Below are positions 8,203-16,139 of a stretch of DNA of 40,195 nucleotides, piece after piece. The notes beneath the pieces were generated by a model. It did no database searches. It saw only the letters and a list, made by a program, of their open reading frames with translations, and had not been told where the DNA came from. This DNA comes from Proteobacteria bacterium UBA7447. Its GTDB lineage: Bacteria; Pseudomonadota; Gammaproteobacteria; Arenicellales; UBA868. The stretch covers positions 34,419 through 74,613 of the forward strand of contig DLPX01000050.1 of assembly GCA_002477475.1 (NCBI GenBank), written 5' to 3'. Both the position numbers and the translations under genes were made by a program. The first letter of the stretch is position 1, and every line of letters begins with the position of its first letter.

Positions 8203-8820
8203 CTAGCGCCAGGCGAAACGCGGTTGACCCAGGTCGTTGACCCGGGTGGTTCTGCCGAGCAGCGCAACTTCCCTGAATTGAAAAAGAATCGCAGCTGTCG
8301 GCGCGTAGACCTCGTGCCCAACCGTCGGCAGCATGATCGAAAAGCCGTCTCGGACCGATTCATCCGTCTCTGACCGGGAGACTTCTGTTTTGGCATCGGC
8401 AAGTTCGCTTAAGGGGATATGAAAGACCCGCTCGACCTCTCCAGGGTCCGGCACCGCAGTCAAGGTCTCATCCATGCAGGCGACGACGGGCGTGATGCAA
8501 AAACCGGACTCCGTCACGAAATCATCGAGGAGGCCGATGACCTGATGCGTCTTTGGATTGAGCCCAATTTCTTCGCGGCATTCGCGCAGCGCCGTTTCGG
8601 CAGGGCTCTCTCCCGGCTCTGCCCGTCCGCCCGGCAGCGCATACTGACCCGCATGTCGGCGTAAAGTTTTGGCGCGGCGCGTTAAGACCACTGATCCCTC
8701 ATCGGTGTCAGGATCGCGGGTCACCAGCAGCATCACGGCGGCACGCGTCGAGCCCACATTATCCTGTGCAAGGCGCTTAAAGCCTGCAAAGTTCTCCAAG
8801 AGGGTTTTGCTAAGTGTCAC
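8203..8820 (-). CDS. NudL-type Nudix hydrolase (probable CoA pyrophosphatase)
   Basis: A 205-residue protein with a GTG start at 8820. It carries the Nudix box (PGGRAEPGESPAETALRE then CREEIGL) preceded by VVLTRRAKTLRRHAGQYALPGG. That preceding block matches the LLTxR...LRxHxGxxxFPGG signature of the NudL/UPF0035 group, whose members split coenzyme A into 4'-phosphopantetheine and 3',5'-ADP. It lies 25 bp downstream of coaE, the last enzyme of CoA synthesis, and is probably in the same leftward transcript, so a CoA synthase and a candidate CoA hydrolase are neighbours. The substrate is inferred from the motif and context. It is convergent with mutT. Confidence 0.85.
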   Translation of the reverse strand: MTLSKTLLENFAGFKRLAQDNVGSTRAAVMLLVTRDPDTDEGSVVLTRRAKTLRRHAGQYALPGGRAEPGESPAETALRECREEIGLNPKTHQVIGLLDDFVTESGFCITPVVACMDETLTAVPDPGEVERVFHIPLSELADAKTEVSRSETDESVRDGFSIMLPTVGHEVYAPTAAILFQFREVALLGRTTRVNDLGQPRFAWR

Positions 8821-8845
8821 AGGGTCAGTACCAGGTGGCCGGGGT

Positions 8846-9463
8846 TCAGTGATCTGCCGTTTTAGCCTGCTCCCGCGAGAGCGTGGTCAGGCGCTCGTGC
8901 AGCGCGTCGATCTGAGCATGAAGAGACTCCAGGCTGCCGTCATTGTTTAGAAGATCGGTTGCCGCGTTGCGTCTATCGGCATCGCTCGCCTGAGCGTGGT
9001 CGATGGATGAGAACGCCTGCTGATCAAGACCGCTTCGCTCAAGCACTCGCTCGGCTCGAAGTTGGCGAGCGGCCTCAACGACCACTACTCGATCAAATTT
9101 GCCGGCTTGTCCCGTCTCGATGAGTAGCGGTATCGAGAAGATGACGTAGGGGCCTGTGGCCTGCGAGGCGGCTTTGTTCATTTCGTGGCGTACCCGCGGA
9201 TGCACGATGGATTCCAGTGCGGCCCGTTTTTGCGGGTCGGTAAAAACCAGTTCGCGAACCGCTGCGCGATCCAGATGACCGTCTGCGTCGATCACGGCCG
9301 GCCCCAGCAGAGTGGCGATCTCGGTCACTGCATCTTGCCCTCTGGCTGTCACCTGATGGGCATAACGGTCGGCATCCAGAACTGTCACGCCGAGTGTCTC
9401 AAGATAATCACTGACTGCGGTCTTGCCGCTGCCGATGCCTCCGGTGAGGGCGACTCTGAGCAT
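8846..9463 (-). CDS. coaE: Dephospho-CoA kinase CoaE
   Basis: A 205-residue kinase that phosphorylates the 3'-OH of dephospho-CoA, the last step of coenzyme A synthesis. The P-loop GGIGSGKTAV is at residues ~8-17, followed by VTVLDADRYAHQV, whose Asp is the likely base, and the CoA-domain segment LDRAAVRELVFTDPQKRAALESI with HPRVRHEM. VIFSIPLLIET and RNNAATDL-like C-terminal elements are also typical. The ATG at 9463 lies 8 bp downstream of the pilD stop. The pilB-pilC-pilD-coaE order is a standard gammaproteobacterial arrangement and supports the call. Confidence 0.96.
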   Translation of the reverse strand: MLRVALTGGIGSGKTAVSDYLETLGVTVLDADRYAHQVTARGQDAVTEIATLLGPAVIDADGHLDRAAVRELVFTDPQKRAALESIVHPRVRHEMNKAASQATGPYVIFSIPLLIETGQAGKFDRVVVVEAARQLRAERVLERSGLDQQAFSSIDHAQASDADRRNAATDLLNNDGSLESLHAQIDALHERLTTLSREQAKTADH

Positions 9464-9471
9464 ACAGATTC

Positions 9472-10320
9472 CTAAAGCCCTGTGAGTGCAAGATAAAACT
9501 GGTTAAGGTCCGTACCGCACAACAGGGCCAGCCATCCACCGCCGGCAAGATAAGGTCCAAATGGAACAGGCTGACTGCGCTCTTGTATTTTGAGGACCAG
9601 CATGGTGATTCCGATAATAGCGCCAGTCCCGGCGCTCAGCAGTATGATCAGCGGCAGCATCTGCCACCCCATCCAGGCCCCAAGGGCTGCCAGCAGTTTG
9701 AAGTCACCGTAGCCCATGCCTTCTTTCCCTGTGGCAATACGAAAAGCCTGAAACACGGCCCATAGTATCCCGTACCCGGCAACTGCTCCCACAAGTGCAG
9801 AGATCAGGTCGGTGAACCCGCCCATTGCGCTAACGATAAGGCCTGCCGTGAGTAGCGGTAACGTGATGCAGTCTGGCAACAGGAAATGCTCAAGGTCGAT
9901 AACCGCAAGTGCGATCAGGCACCAGGTGAAAGCCAGCGCAGCAAGAGTCAGCCATTCAAATCCCAAAACCCAGACCACGATCAGAGTCAGGGCAGCACAC
10001 ATCGCCTCAACCAGGGGATAGCGCCTCGAGATCTCGCCACTGCACCAATGACAACGGCCCTTCAGCGCCAGAAAGCTGACAAGCGGCAGGTTATCCCGCC
10101 AGCGGATGGACTGTCGACAATTGGGGCAGCGTGATGTAGCGCCGGCAATGCCCGGCGGTTTCGGGAATCCTTTTGCCTTGCCATGCCATTGCCACTGCAG
10201 ACGCTGAGGTATGCGCACGATCACGACGTTGAGGAAACTGCCGACCATCAGCCCAAGGACAACCGTGAGGGGGTAAAGCCACCCTTCGATCCCCTGGGCG
10301 TTAGCCAGGGCTTCGATCAC
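9472..10320 (-). CDS. pilD: Prepilin leader peptidase / N-methyltransferase PilD
   Basis: A 282-residue inner-membrane aspartic protease that cuts the leader from type IV prepilins and methylates the new N-terminus. I used the GTG at 10320; the frame runs upstream into pilC, but the family normally starts ~20-25 residues before GLMVGSFLNVVIVRIP, as here. The cytoplasmic loop has the paired Cys motif CPNC...CHWC of the bifunctional enzymes. The two catalytic Asp regions are VIDLEHFLLPD and GMGYGDFKLLAALGAW (GxGD motif). About eight membrane segments are visible. It lies between pilC and coaE; its substrate PilA is encoded divergently to pilB in this same locus. Confidence 0.94.
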   Translation of the reverse strand: MIEALANAQGIEGWLYPLTVVLGLMVGSFLNVVIVRIPQRLQWQWHGKAKGFPKPPGIAGATSRCPNCRQSIRWRDNLPLVSFLALKGRCHWCSGEISRRYPLVEAMCAALTLIVVWVLGFEWLTLAALAFTWCLIALAVIDLEHFLLPDCITLPLLTAGLIVSAMGGFTDLISALVGAVAGYGILWAVFQAFRIATGKEGMGYGDFKLLAALGAWMGWQMLPLIILLSAGTGAIIGITMLVLKIQERSQPVPFGPYLAGGGWLALLCGTDLNQFYLALTGL

Positions 10321-10345
10321 GCAGCAAAGGGAGGTGCTGCCTCCA

Positions 10346-11560
10346 TCACATAATGGCGCCCATCTTGAAAATGGGCAAATACATGGCAACGACAAGCGTA
10401 CCGACCAGACCGCCGAGCACGCTGATCATGATCGGCTCGATGAGTTTGCTCATGTTATCGACGGCTTCGCGGACTTCTCGCTCGTAAAATTCGGCGGCTT
10501 TATTAAGCATGGTTTCGAGTTCGCCGGATTCTTCGCCTGTGCTCGTCATTTGCAGCACCATCGCAGGGAAAAGACCGGTCTGTGACATGGCGCTCGACAG
10601 TGCTTGCCCGCCGCTCACCACCTCTCTGATGGACATGCAGGCATCAGAGTAAACGCGGTTACCCGTCGCTCCGGCGACCGATTCCAGTCCCTCTACCAGT
10701 GGCACCCCGGCACCAAACATGGTGGCCAGCGTCCGGGCATACCGCGAGATCGCCGCTTTGCGCAGGATGATCCCGAAAACCGGCATGCGCAGCGAGATTT
10801 GGTCTACCCGATGCCGCATCGCCTCGGATCGTCGGTAGGACATCGAAATAGTGACAATAGCTCCGACGATGACGGCGAAGACCTGGAGCCACAGTTCTCT
10901 GAAGCCTTGGGAGAGTTCGATAACGATGGCGGTCAGTGCCGGCAGGCTTGCCCCGAAGCTGGAAAAGAGATCTTCAAATTGGGGAATCACGAAGACCAGC
11001 AACAGGACGGTGACGATGAAGCCCACAGCAAGCACAGCGGCCGGATACCAAAGCGCGCCTTTGACTTTTGCCTTGATCTCTTCGATGTTTTCCATGTAAA
11101 GCGCGACTTTGTCCATCAGATCATCGAGATTGCCTGAACGTTCACCAACGGCCACCAGGCTGGTGTAGAGCGCGTCGAACTGACGGGGATGCTTCTGCAG
11201 GGCTTCACTCAGGGCGGTCCCGCTTTCCACTTCAAGACGGATAGCGCCGAAGATTTCACGAATTCTGGGGTGATCTGTTCCGTCAGCGATGGCCTTGTAG
11301 GATTGAGCGATGGGCAATCCTGCCCCCAGCATCGTGGCGACCTGGCGGCTGGCTATGGAGATATCCTTGGGCTTTACTTTCTTGGCGAACAGGGCCTTAG
11401 GTTTTTTTCGCACGGAACGGGGATTAATCCCTTCCCGGCGTAATGTGCTTCGGACATAAGCCGGTCCTTGTGCCTCCATTTCACCGGTCACCTTATTGCC
11501 GTGGCGGTCGGTTCCGGACCAGGTATAGAGTTGTTGGGTCTTTTCGGCGTTTCTCGCCAT
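10346..11560 (-). CDS. pilC: Type IV pilus inner-membrane platform protein PilC
   Basis: A 404-residue protein of the GspF/PilC family. The ATG at 11560 (MARNAEKTQQLYTWSGTD) is 4 bp after the pilB stop. Two repeated GspF domains are visible: the first around RQVATMLGAGLPIAQSYKAI...DALYTSLVAVGERSGNLDDLMDKVALYMENIEEIK, the second around ARTLATMFGAGVPLVEGLES...VLQMTSTGEESGELETMLNKAAEFYEREV. Each is followed by a hydrophobic membrane segment, including LAVGFIVTVLLLVFVIPQF and the C-terminal IMISVLGGLVGTLVVAMYLPIF. PilC is the platform that the PilB and PilT motors turn during pilus extension and retraction. It is translationally close to both pilB and pilD. Confidence 0.96.
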   Translation of the reverse strand: MARNAEKTQQLYTWSGTDRHGNKVTGEMEAQGPAYVRSTLRREGINPRSVRKKPKALFAKKVKPKDISIASRQVATMLGAGLPIAQSYKAIADGTDHPRIREIFGAIRLEVESGTALSEALQKHPRQFDALYTSLVAVGERSGNLDDLMDKVALYMENIEEIKAKVKGALWYPAAVLAVGFIVTVLLLVFVIPQFEDLFSSFGASLPALTAIVIELSQGFRELWLQVFAVIVGAIVTISMSYRRSEAMRHRVDQISLRMPVFGIILRKAAISRYARTLATMFGAGVPLVEGLESVAGATGNRVYSDACMSIREVVSGGQALSSAMSQTGLFPAMVLQMTSTGEESGELETMLNKAAEFYEREVREAVDNMSKLIEPIMISVLGGLVGTLVVAMYLPIFKMGAIM

Positions 11561-11564
11561 GACT

Positions 11565-13292
11565 TCAGTTATCGGTGACCCTAAGGATTTCCTCAAGACT
11601 GGTAATGCCGGCACGTACTTTCACCAGTCCCGCCTGGCGCATAGTCATCACGCCTTCTGCCAGCGCCTGTTTTTCGATGGCTTCCTGACCTGCATTTTGC
11701 ACAATCAGTTCGGCGATCGCTTCCGTGACCGGCATCACCTGGAATACGCCAGTTCTTCCCTTGAAGCCACGAGTGCATTCGTCACAGCCTTCCGGTCCAT
11801 AGAGCTTGAGATCACTAAAGTCGCCTGATTTGGAAAAGCCTGCGCTTGTCAAAACGTCTTCAGGGTACTCGACGGGCTTACGGCAGACGCCGCAGAGCCT
11901 CCGAACCAGCCGCTGCGCGAGGATGAGGTGAACGGATGCCGCCACATTGAATGGTGCGACGCCCATATTCAGAAGTCGCACAATCGTCGAGGGCGCATCA
12001 TTGGTATGCAGCGTCGAAAGAACCAGGTGGCCCGTTTGGGATGCTTTGACGGCAATGTCTGCGGTTTCAAGATCTCGAATCTCGCCTATCATGACGATGT
12101 CTGGGTCCTGCCGCAAAAAGGCGCGCAAGGCGGCGGCAAAGCTGAGGTTGGCTTTCTCGTTAATGTTGACCTGATTGATTCCTGGAAGGTTTATCTCAAT
12201 CGGATCTTCAACGCTGCTGATGTTGACTTCCGGAGAGTTCAGGGTGGACAGTGCGGAATACAGCGAGACCGTTTTGCCGCTGCCCGTGGGCCCCGTGACA
12301 AGAATCATGCCATGTGGCCGATGAATGGCATCCTCGTATGCCTTGAACTGATCGGGTTCGAGTCCCAACGCCGACAGACTGAGGTCGGCGCCGCTGCTGT
12401 CGAGCACCCGGATCACCACTTTTTCGCCAAACTGGGTAGGCAGGGTGCTGACTCGGAAGTCGATTTCGTGCCCCTTCGAGAGCGTCAGTTTGATTCGCCC
12501 GTCTTGTGGAATCCGCCGTTCGGCGATATCCAGATGCGAGAGGATTTTGACCCGAGCGGTTATCCTGGCGGTGAGTGACAGGGGGGGGTTCGCAATCTCA
12601 TGCAGTACCCCGTCGAGCCGGTAGCGGATGCGCAGTTTCTCCTCGTAGGGTTCAATGTGAATATCAGACGCTTTTTGACGGATCGCATCTATCAGAATTT
12701 TATTAACAAAGCGCACCACAGGCGTATCCACTTCCGCCGTGTCCACGTTGGCCGTGGCCGCGGTTTTGGTCGCCATATCTTCAAGGCCGGAGTCTTCGCT
12801 GAGATCCGCGAGCTCTGTGCTGATTCCGCTGACAATGTCACGAATGACCTGGTCGAGTAATTTAGGATCCACAAGAATCGCTTCAACCCCAAAACCGGTT
12901 TGGAAGGTGAAGGCATCCAGACCTGAAACATCGCTTGGGTCCGGTACAGCCAGAAAGACCTTTGACCCGCGTTGGAAGAGAGGCAATACGCCATGATTTT
13001 CCAGGAATCTGGCATCAACAATTTCCTGAGGCCGGCAGTTGAGATCAAACGCCTTAAGATCCAGAAGAGGCATGCCCGACTCTTCGGACGCGCATCGCAA
13101 TAGCCCGCCCCGGTCAGCGGTTGCCTGATCCAGCGCCTCACGCAAAAACGAATGCTGACTTTTTTGTGCCGCTTCGAAGGTATCTCGCGCTTGCTCGCGA
13201 GATAGCAGGTTGGCTTCAACTACCCGTCGTGATAGCCCGGACAGAGTGGTTCCCTGAACCGTGATGGAAAATGGCGATGAACTTGGTTCCAT
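11565..13292 (-). CDS. pilB: Type IV pilus assembly ATPase PilB
   Basis: A 575-residue motor ATPase of the GspE/PilB family that powers pilus extension. The N-terminal MshEN-type domain (residues ~15-150) precedes the ATPase core. Motifs: Walker A GPTGSGKT at 334-341, Asp box around SSVEDPIEINLPG, Walker B-like DPDIVMIGEIRD at ~397-407, His box GHLVLSTLHTND at ~421-432, and a tetracysteine zinc site with CGVC (467, 470) and CDEC (503, 506). It begins the leftward pilB-pilC-pilD-coaE run, with pilA divergent across a 346-bp gap. The start has no strong Shine-Dalgarno sequence. Distinguished from GspE by the neighbouring pilA and pilC. Confidence 0.96.
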   Translation of the reverse strand: MEPSSSPFSITVQGTTLSGLSRRVVEANLLSREQARDTFEAAQKSQHSFLREALDQATADRGGLLRCASEESGMPLLDLKAFDLNCRPQEIVDARFLENHGVLPLFQRGSKVFLAVPDPSDVSGLDAFTFQTGFGVEAILVDPKLLDQVIRDIVSGISTELADLSEDSGLEDMATKTAATANVDTAEVDTPVVRFVNKILIDAIRQKASDIHIEPYEEKLRIRYRLDGVLHEIANPPLSLTARITARVKILSHLDIAERRIPQDGRIKLTLSKGHEIDFRVSTLPTQFGEKVVIRVLDSSGADLSLSALGLEPDQFKAYEDAIHRPHGMILVTGPTGSGKTVSLYSALSTLNSPEVNISSVEDPIEINLPGINQVNINEKANLSFAAALRAFLRQDPDIVMIGEIRDLETADIAVKASQTGHLVLSTLHTNDAPSTIVRLLNMGVAPFNVAASVHLILAQRLVRRLCGVCRKPVEYPEDVLTSAGFSKSGDFSDLKLYGPEGCDECTRGFKGRTGVFQVMPVTEAIAELIVQNAGQEAIEKQALAEGVMTMRQAGLVKVRAGITSLEEILRVTDN

Positions 13293-13638
13293 TTGGCTGT
13301 CAAAAGAAAGTGGGATCGGTTCTGAAGTTGGGGGAGGGCTTTTTTGCTCGTGCAGACCGCCAACCTCTCGATGTTTCCACGTTATTCCTTAGGAATCTCT
13401 GAAATTTATCGTTATCTCACACCACTGTAACAGAATACCCACTGTGTTTTGCTCACAAAATCCCTAGAATAGGCGTGGTCCCGCCCCATTGGGGGGATCC
13501 GTCGAGATAGACAACAACTGGGCTTCAGTCTAGCCTAAGGGACAAAAGTTTCGTGTGACGCTTGTCACGTAAGTGATATCCTAGAACCATTACACTAACT
13601 CGCGCAAATCAGCCAAAACCAGAGAGGGGCGATAAATA
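13293..13638. other. pilB/pilA divergent intergenic region
   Basis: A 346-bp gap between the divergent pilB and pilA genes. No convincing open frame is seen. Near pilA it holds a small inverted repeat and a possible promoter (listed separately). I looked for a sigma-54 element (GG-N10-GC, common before pilA in Pseudomonas) and found no good match. The half near pilB is partly AT-rich but shows no clear promoter. Confidence 0.6.
13555..13582 (+). promoter_or_regulatory. Possible pilA promoter with overlapping inverted repeat
   Basis: A weak sigma-70-like pair: GTGACG (13555-13560), 16-bp spacer, TATCCT (13577-13582), 57 bp before the pilA start. The -35 sits in an inverted repeat GTGAC-GCTT-GTCAC (13555-13568), which could be a regulator site. 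A good Shine-Dalgarno (GAGAGGGG, 13622-13629) follows before the pilA ATG. Both promoter elements are only partial matches. Confidence 0.35.
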
Positions 13639-14115
13639 ATGATGAAATTTATTAGAGCAGAAGTTGTTCGACAGAGCCAAAGCCGCCAGCGAGGCTTCAC
13701 GCTGATCGAACTCATGATCGTGGTTGCGATCATTGGCATTTTGGCCGCAATCGCTATTCCTCAGTACAACAGTTACGTTGCAAGAACTCAGGTAGCAGAG
13801 GGCCTGCAGTTGGCAGGCGCTGTCAAGACAGCTATTGCCGAGTTTCACCAGACCAATAGTTCATGGCCGGCCACGAATGAAGCGGCGGGCGCCAATGCAG
13901 ACTATGTCGGAAAATATGTAGCTTCAGTGGAGACATCGGCTTCAGGAACCAACCCCTCTATAATAACGATCACAATGGGCGCTGCTTCGCCGGTAAGTAC
14001 TGATATTCAGGGTAAGACAATTACGATCACCGCGGCGGCCGGGACGGGTGCTATTACTTGGACGTGCGATGGTGGAACGATTAGTGATAGTTATTTGCCG
14101 GCTGCCTGTAAGTAA
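13639..14115 (+). CDS. pilA: Type IV major pilin PilA (type IVa)
   Basis: A 158-residue prepilin. The leader is 19 residues, or 18 from the second of two tandem ATG codons, and ends RQRG. Cleavage by PilD would occur between Gly19 and Phe20 of the class III signal RGFTLIELMIVVAIIG, leaving methylated Phe1 and Glu5 (Glu24 of the precursor). The N-terminal helix is followed by YNSYVARTQVAEGLQLAGAVKTAIAEF, typical of type IVa pilins. The C-terminus has two Cys (143 and 157) that would form the disulfide-bonded D-region loop. The start is preceded by GAGAGGGG and the gene is followed by an intrinsic terminator, so it is probably a single-gene transcript. It is divergent from pilB. Confidence 0.96.
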   Translation: MMKFIRAEVVRQSQSRQRGFTLIELMIVVAIIGILAAIAIPQYNSYVARTQVAEGLQLAGAVKTAIAEFHQTNSSWPATNEAAGANADYVGKYVASVETSASGTNPSIITITMGAASPVSTDIQGKTITITAAAGTGAITWTCDGGTISDSYLPAACK

Positions 14116-14148
14116 CATTTAGGGAAAAAGCACGGATATTGGCAGGCG

Positions 14149-14160
14149 TTGGCCGGCCAA
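14149..14160. repeat. 12-bp perfect palindrome TTGGCCGGCCAA
   Basis: A perfect self-complementary 12-mer lies in the pilA 3' untranslated region, just before the terminator hairpin. It includes an FseI-type GGCCGGCC core. Function unknown; it may add a second stem to the 3' end of the pilA mRNA. Confidence 0.6.
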
Positions 14161-14164
14161 ACTG

Positions 14165-14192
14165 AAAGCCTCGGCAGTGCCTGGGCTTTTTT
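14165..14192 (+). terminator. Intrinsic terminator after pilA
   Basis: AAAGCC (14165-14170) pairs with GGCTTT (14184-14189), with a further GCA...TGC possible in the loop, followed by a T-run (TTTTTT from 14187). It lies 50 bp after the pilA stop and would end its mRNA. Confidence 0.8.
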
Positions 14193-14213
14193 GTAACATT
14201 ATTCCGGTCTCAG

Positions 14214-14915
14214 CTACCGTGATGATCTTGCGGTTCGCGCACACGCCCATAAATCCACCCGGACTGCACCGGCGGCCTTCAAGATCTTGCTGATCTCATT
14301 GGCGGTTGCTCCGGTAGTCAGGATGTCGTCTATCAGGGCCACATGTCGTCCATCGAGGCGACGCCTGCACGCAAACGCGTTGTCAAGGTTGCTCTGACGA
14401 TTTTTTGCTGAGAGGGCCGACTGCTGATCGGTGTGCCGGATCTTTTTTAAAAGCGCCGCACAAAGCGGAATTCCAAGTCCTCTGCTGACGAACCGGGCGA
14501 TAAAGATGGACTGGTTCAAGCCTCTTTTCCGAAGTGCCCGCGATGTCATAGGGACTGCACAAAGCATATCCGGGCGCTTTTGCCTTTGGGTAACCACGGC
14601 ATCGACCATAACGCCGGCTATGGGGCGAGCGAAAGACAGGTGCTGGCGGTACTTAAGTGCACAGAGCATCTCATTGACGGGGTTGTCATAGGCAAGCGGT
14701 GCAATAGCACTGTCATAGACGGGTGGTCTTTGCTGGCATTGACCGCAGATGCCCGGGTGGGTGAGTGCTCTAGCGCAGGACAGGCATTGCGGGTCACGGA
14801 TAAAAGGCAACTTTTGCCAGCAATCGCGGCAAAGGCCACTCCGAGATTCCGGTTGGTCGTAACAAAGCAGGCAACAAGGCGGCGTTATCCACTGCAGTGC
14901 CGCCCGTCCCGCCAT
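14214..14915 (-). CDS. comF: ComF/GntX family phosphoribosyltransferase-like protein
   Basis: A 233-residue protein from the ATG at 14915 (MAGRAALQWITPPCC); an earlier in-frame ATG at 14978 would add 21 residues but lacks a ribosome site, while the chosen one has GAGAA upstream. The N-terminal ~60 residues hold many Cys (CCLLC, C..C, CLSC, CGQC), a predicted zinc-binding region. The rest is a type I phosphoribosyltransferase fold with VPMTSRALRKRGLNQS and the PRPP-binding loop HVALIDDILTTGATAN. ComF proteins are needed for DNA uptake in naturally competent bacteria and are widespread elsewhere. Here it lies between the type IV pilus locus and bioC, which is divergent. A role in DNA uptake with the nearby pili is plausible but not shown by the sequence. 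Confidence 0.87.
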   Translation of the reverse strand: MAGRAALQWITPPCCLLCYDQPESRSGLCRDCWQKLPFIRDPQCLSCARALTHPGICGQCQQRPPVYDSAIAPLAYDNPVNEMLCALKYRQHLSFARPIAGVMVDAVVTQRQKRPDMLCAVPMTSRALRKRGLNQSIFIARFVSRGLGIPLCAALLKKIRHTDQQSALSAKNRQSNLDNAFACRRRLDGRHVALIDDILTTGATANEISKILKAAGAVRVDLWACARTARSSR

Positions 14916-15011
14916 TCTTATGAAATTCTCCCAGTTTAGAGGTGGTATTTGGGTTCCCGAGAAAAATGGATGCGCCATCGGCGCAATGTAGTTGAGGTGA
15001 CACTGACAATG

Positions 15012-15036
15012 CTGTGCGCTTATTCACAGCGCACAG
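15012..15036. promoter_or_regulatory. Inverted repeat between comF and bioC, possible operator
   Basis: CTGTGCGC (15012-15019) and GCGCACAG (15029-15036) are perfect 8-bp arms around a 9-nt centre, in the divergent comF/bioC gap. A TAATAT (15038-15043) follows at once and could be the bioC -10, which would put the repeat over the -35 region. There is no match to the BirA operator. Confidence 0.5.
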
Positions 15037-15088
15037 GTAATATGAAAACGCAACTTAACTGGGCCTAGAAAGGTATAGAGAGACACTT

Positions 15089-15913
15089 TTGGAACTTGAC
15101 CTGCGATCAGTCCAAAGAGCGTCGCGGCGTGCGGGGGATTTCGATCCGCAAGATGCGATTCTCGCAAGAAGATCAGGCGAGGAACTGGTGGAACGTCTTG
15201 GCCTGCTGAATTTCGTTCCGGAGGTTATCCTGGATCTGGGTTCCGGCGCGGGAGCTGAGTCGCGCACCCTCGCCGAGCGTTTCTCTGATGCATATGTTGT
15301 CGGCTTGGATATCTGTGCTTTATCTCTTCACCCGCACTCCTCGACAGGAAAATGGTCGCCAGTTACGGGCAATGCTAACGCTTTGCCTTTTTCTGAGGCG
15401 ACGTTCGATCTTGTTTTCGCTAATCTCGTTTTGCCCTGGTGCGATCCGGATGCGGCCTTAAAGGAGGTGCGACGAATTCTCAAGCCGGGGGGAGTGGTGG
15501 TTTTCTCCACCCTCGGCCCGGATACGCTCACAGAACTGCGGGTCGCCTGGGAGCATGTTGACGATCATCCGCATGTCCATTCTTTTGCTGATATGCATAA
15601 CGTGGGCGATGCTCTCCTGGGCGCAGGATTTACCGAACCGGTGGTCGATGCTGATAGGGTGTACTTCAGTTACGGTGAATTAAAAAAGCTTGTCGACGAC
15701 CTTCGCGCTCTGGGTGCGACAAATGCGACGGCGGGCCGCAGACGCAGTCTCACCGGTAAAAACCGGTGGCAGGCGTTTGCAGATGCATATAATTCGAATG
15801 CACGGGAGCGCGGGAGGCTGCAAGCGACTTTTGAGCTGGTTTATGCGGTAGCCTGGGCCTCAGAGCAGTCAGAAACTCGCAACACGGGGGTGCGGGTCGA
15901 TTTACCCCAATAA
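15089..15913 (+). CDS. bioC: Malonyl-ACP O-methyltransferase BioC
   Basis: A 274-residue SAM-dependent methyltransferase with a TTG start at 15089 preceded by a purine-rich GAGAGA. Motif I is VILDLGSGAGAESR near residues 46-59, followed by VVGLDIC, GNANALPFSEATFDLVFANLVLPWC and LKPGGVVVFSTLGPDTLTELR. The segment FSTLGPDTLTELR...VHSFADMHNVGDALLGAGF is characteristic of BioC, which methylates malonyl-ACP so that fatty-acid synthesis can build the pimeloyl chain of biotin. No other bio gene (bioB, F, H, A or D) is in the window, so this bioC is detached from a biotin operon. A perfect inverted repeat lies 53 bp upstream. Confidence 0.88.
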   Translation: MELDLRSVQRASRRAGDFDPQDAILARRSGEELVERLGLLNFVPEVILDLGSGAGAESRTLAERFSDAYVVGLDICALSLHPHSSTGKWSPVTGNANALPFSEATFDLVFANLVLPWCDPDAALKEVRRILKPGGVVVFSTLGPDTLTELRVAWEHVDDHPHVHSFADMHNVGDALLGAGFTEPVVDADRVYFSYGELKKLVDDLRALGATNATAGRRRSLTGKNRWQAFADAYNSNARERGRLQATFELVYAVAWASEQSETRNTGVRVDLPQ

Positions 15914-16139
15914 AGAGCAGTCTACTTTGTGTATCCATTGCTCCTGAAACCGGCAAAAATTCACTGAGTAAATTGCTGGGTTATAAGTGATGATCAAGGC
16001 CAAGATAAGACGATCATGCTTGATGGTGCATCAGAAATCATGCTAGTGTTCGCCGCAGTTTTAGGGCCTTAATCGGCTGGATAAGAGACTCCGACGCGAT
16101 TGCAATGAGACTCCCCGGCCATGGTGTTTAGCGCAGCAA
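15914..16139. promoter_or_regulatory. Leader of the oxidase block with short spaced direct repeats
   Basis: This 226-bp gap precedes the DUF2244 gene and the coxBA block. It holds ATCATGCT at 16013-16020 and 16037-16044 (24 bp apart), GAGACTCC at 16085-16092 and 16107-16114 (22 bp apart), and an inverted repeat TGATG-GTG-CATCA at 16021-16033. The spacings are about two helical turns, as for tandem regulator sites. No strong sigma-70 pair is evident. Confidence 0.35.

Noticed and set aside
11928..12578. 216-residue plus-strand frame inside pilB
   Set aside because: It is opposite the PilB Walker A and B region, with a composition rich in Gly, Arg and His that comes from reading the reverse of conserved codons.
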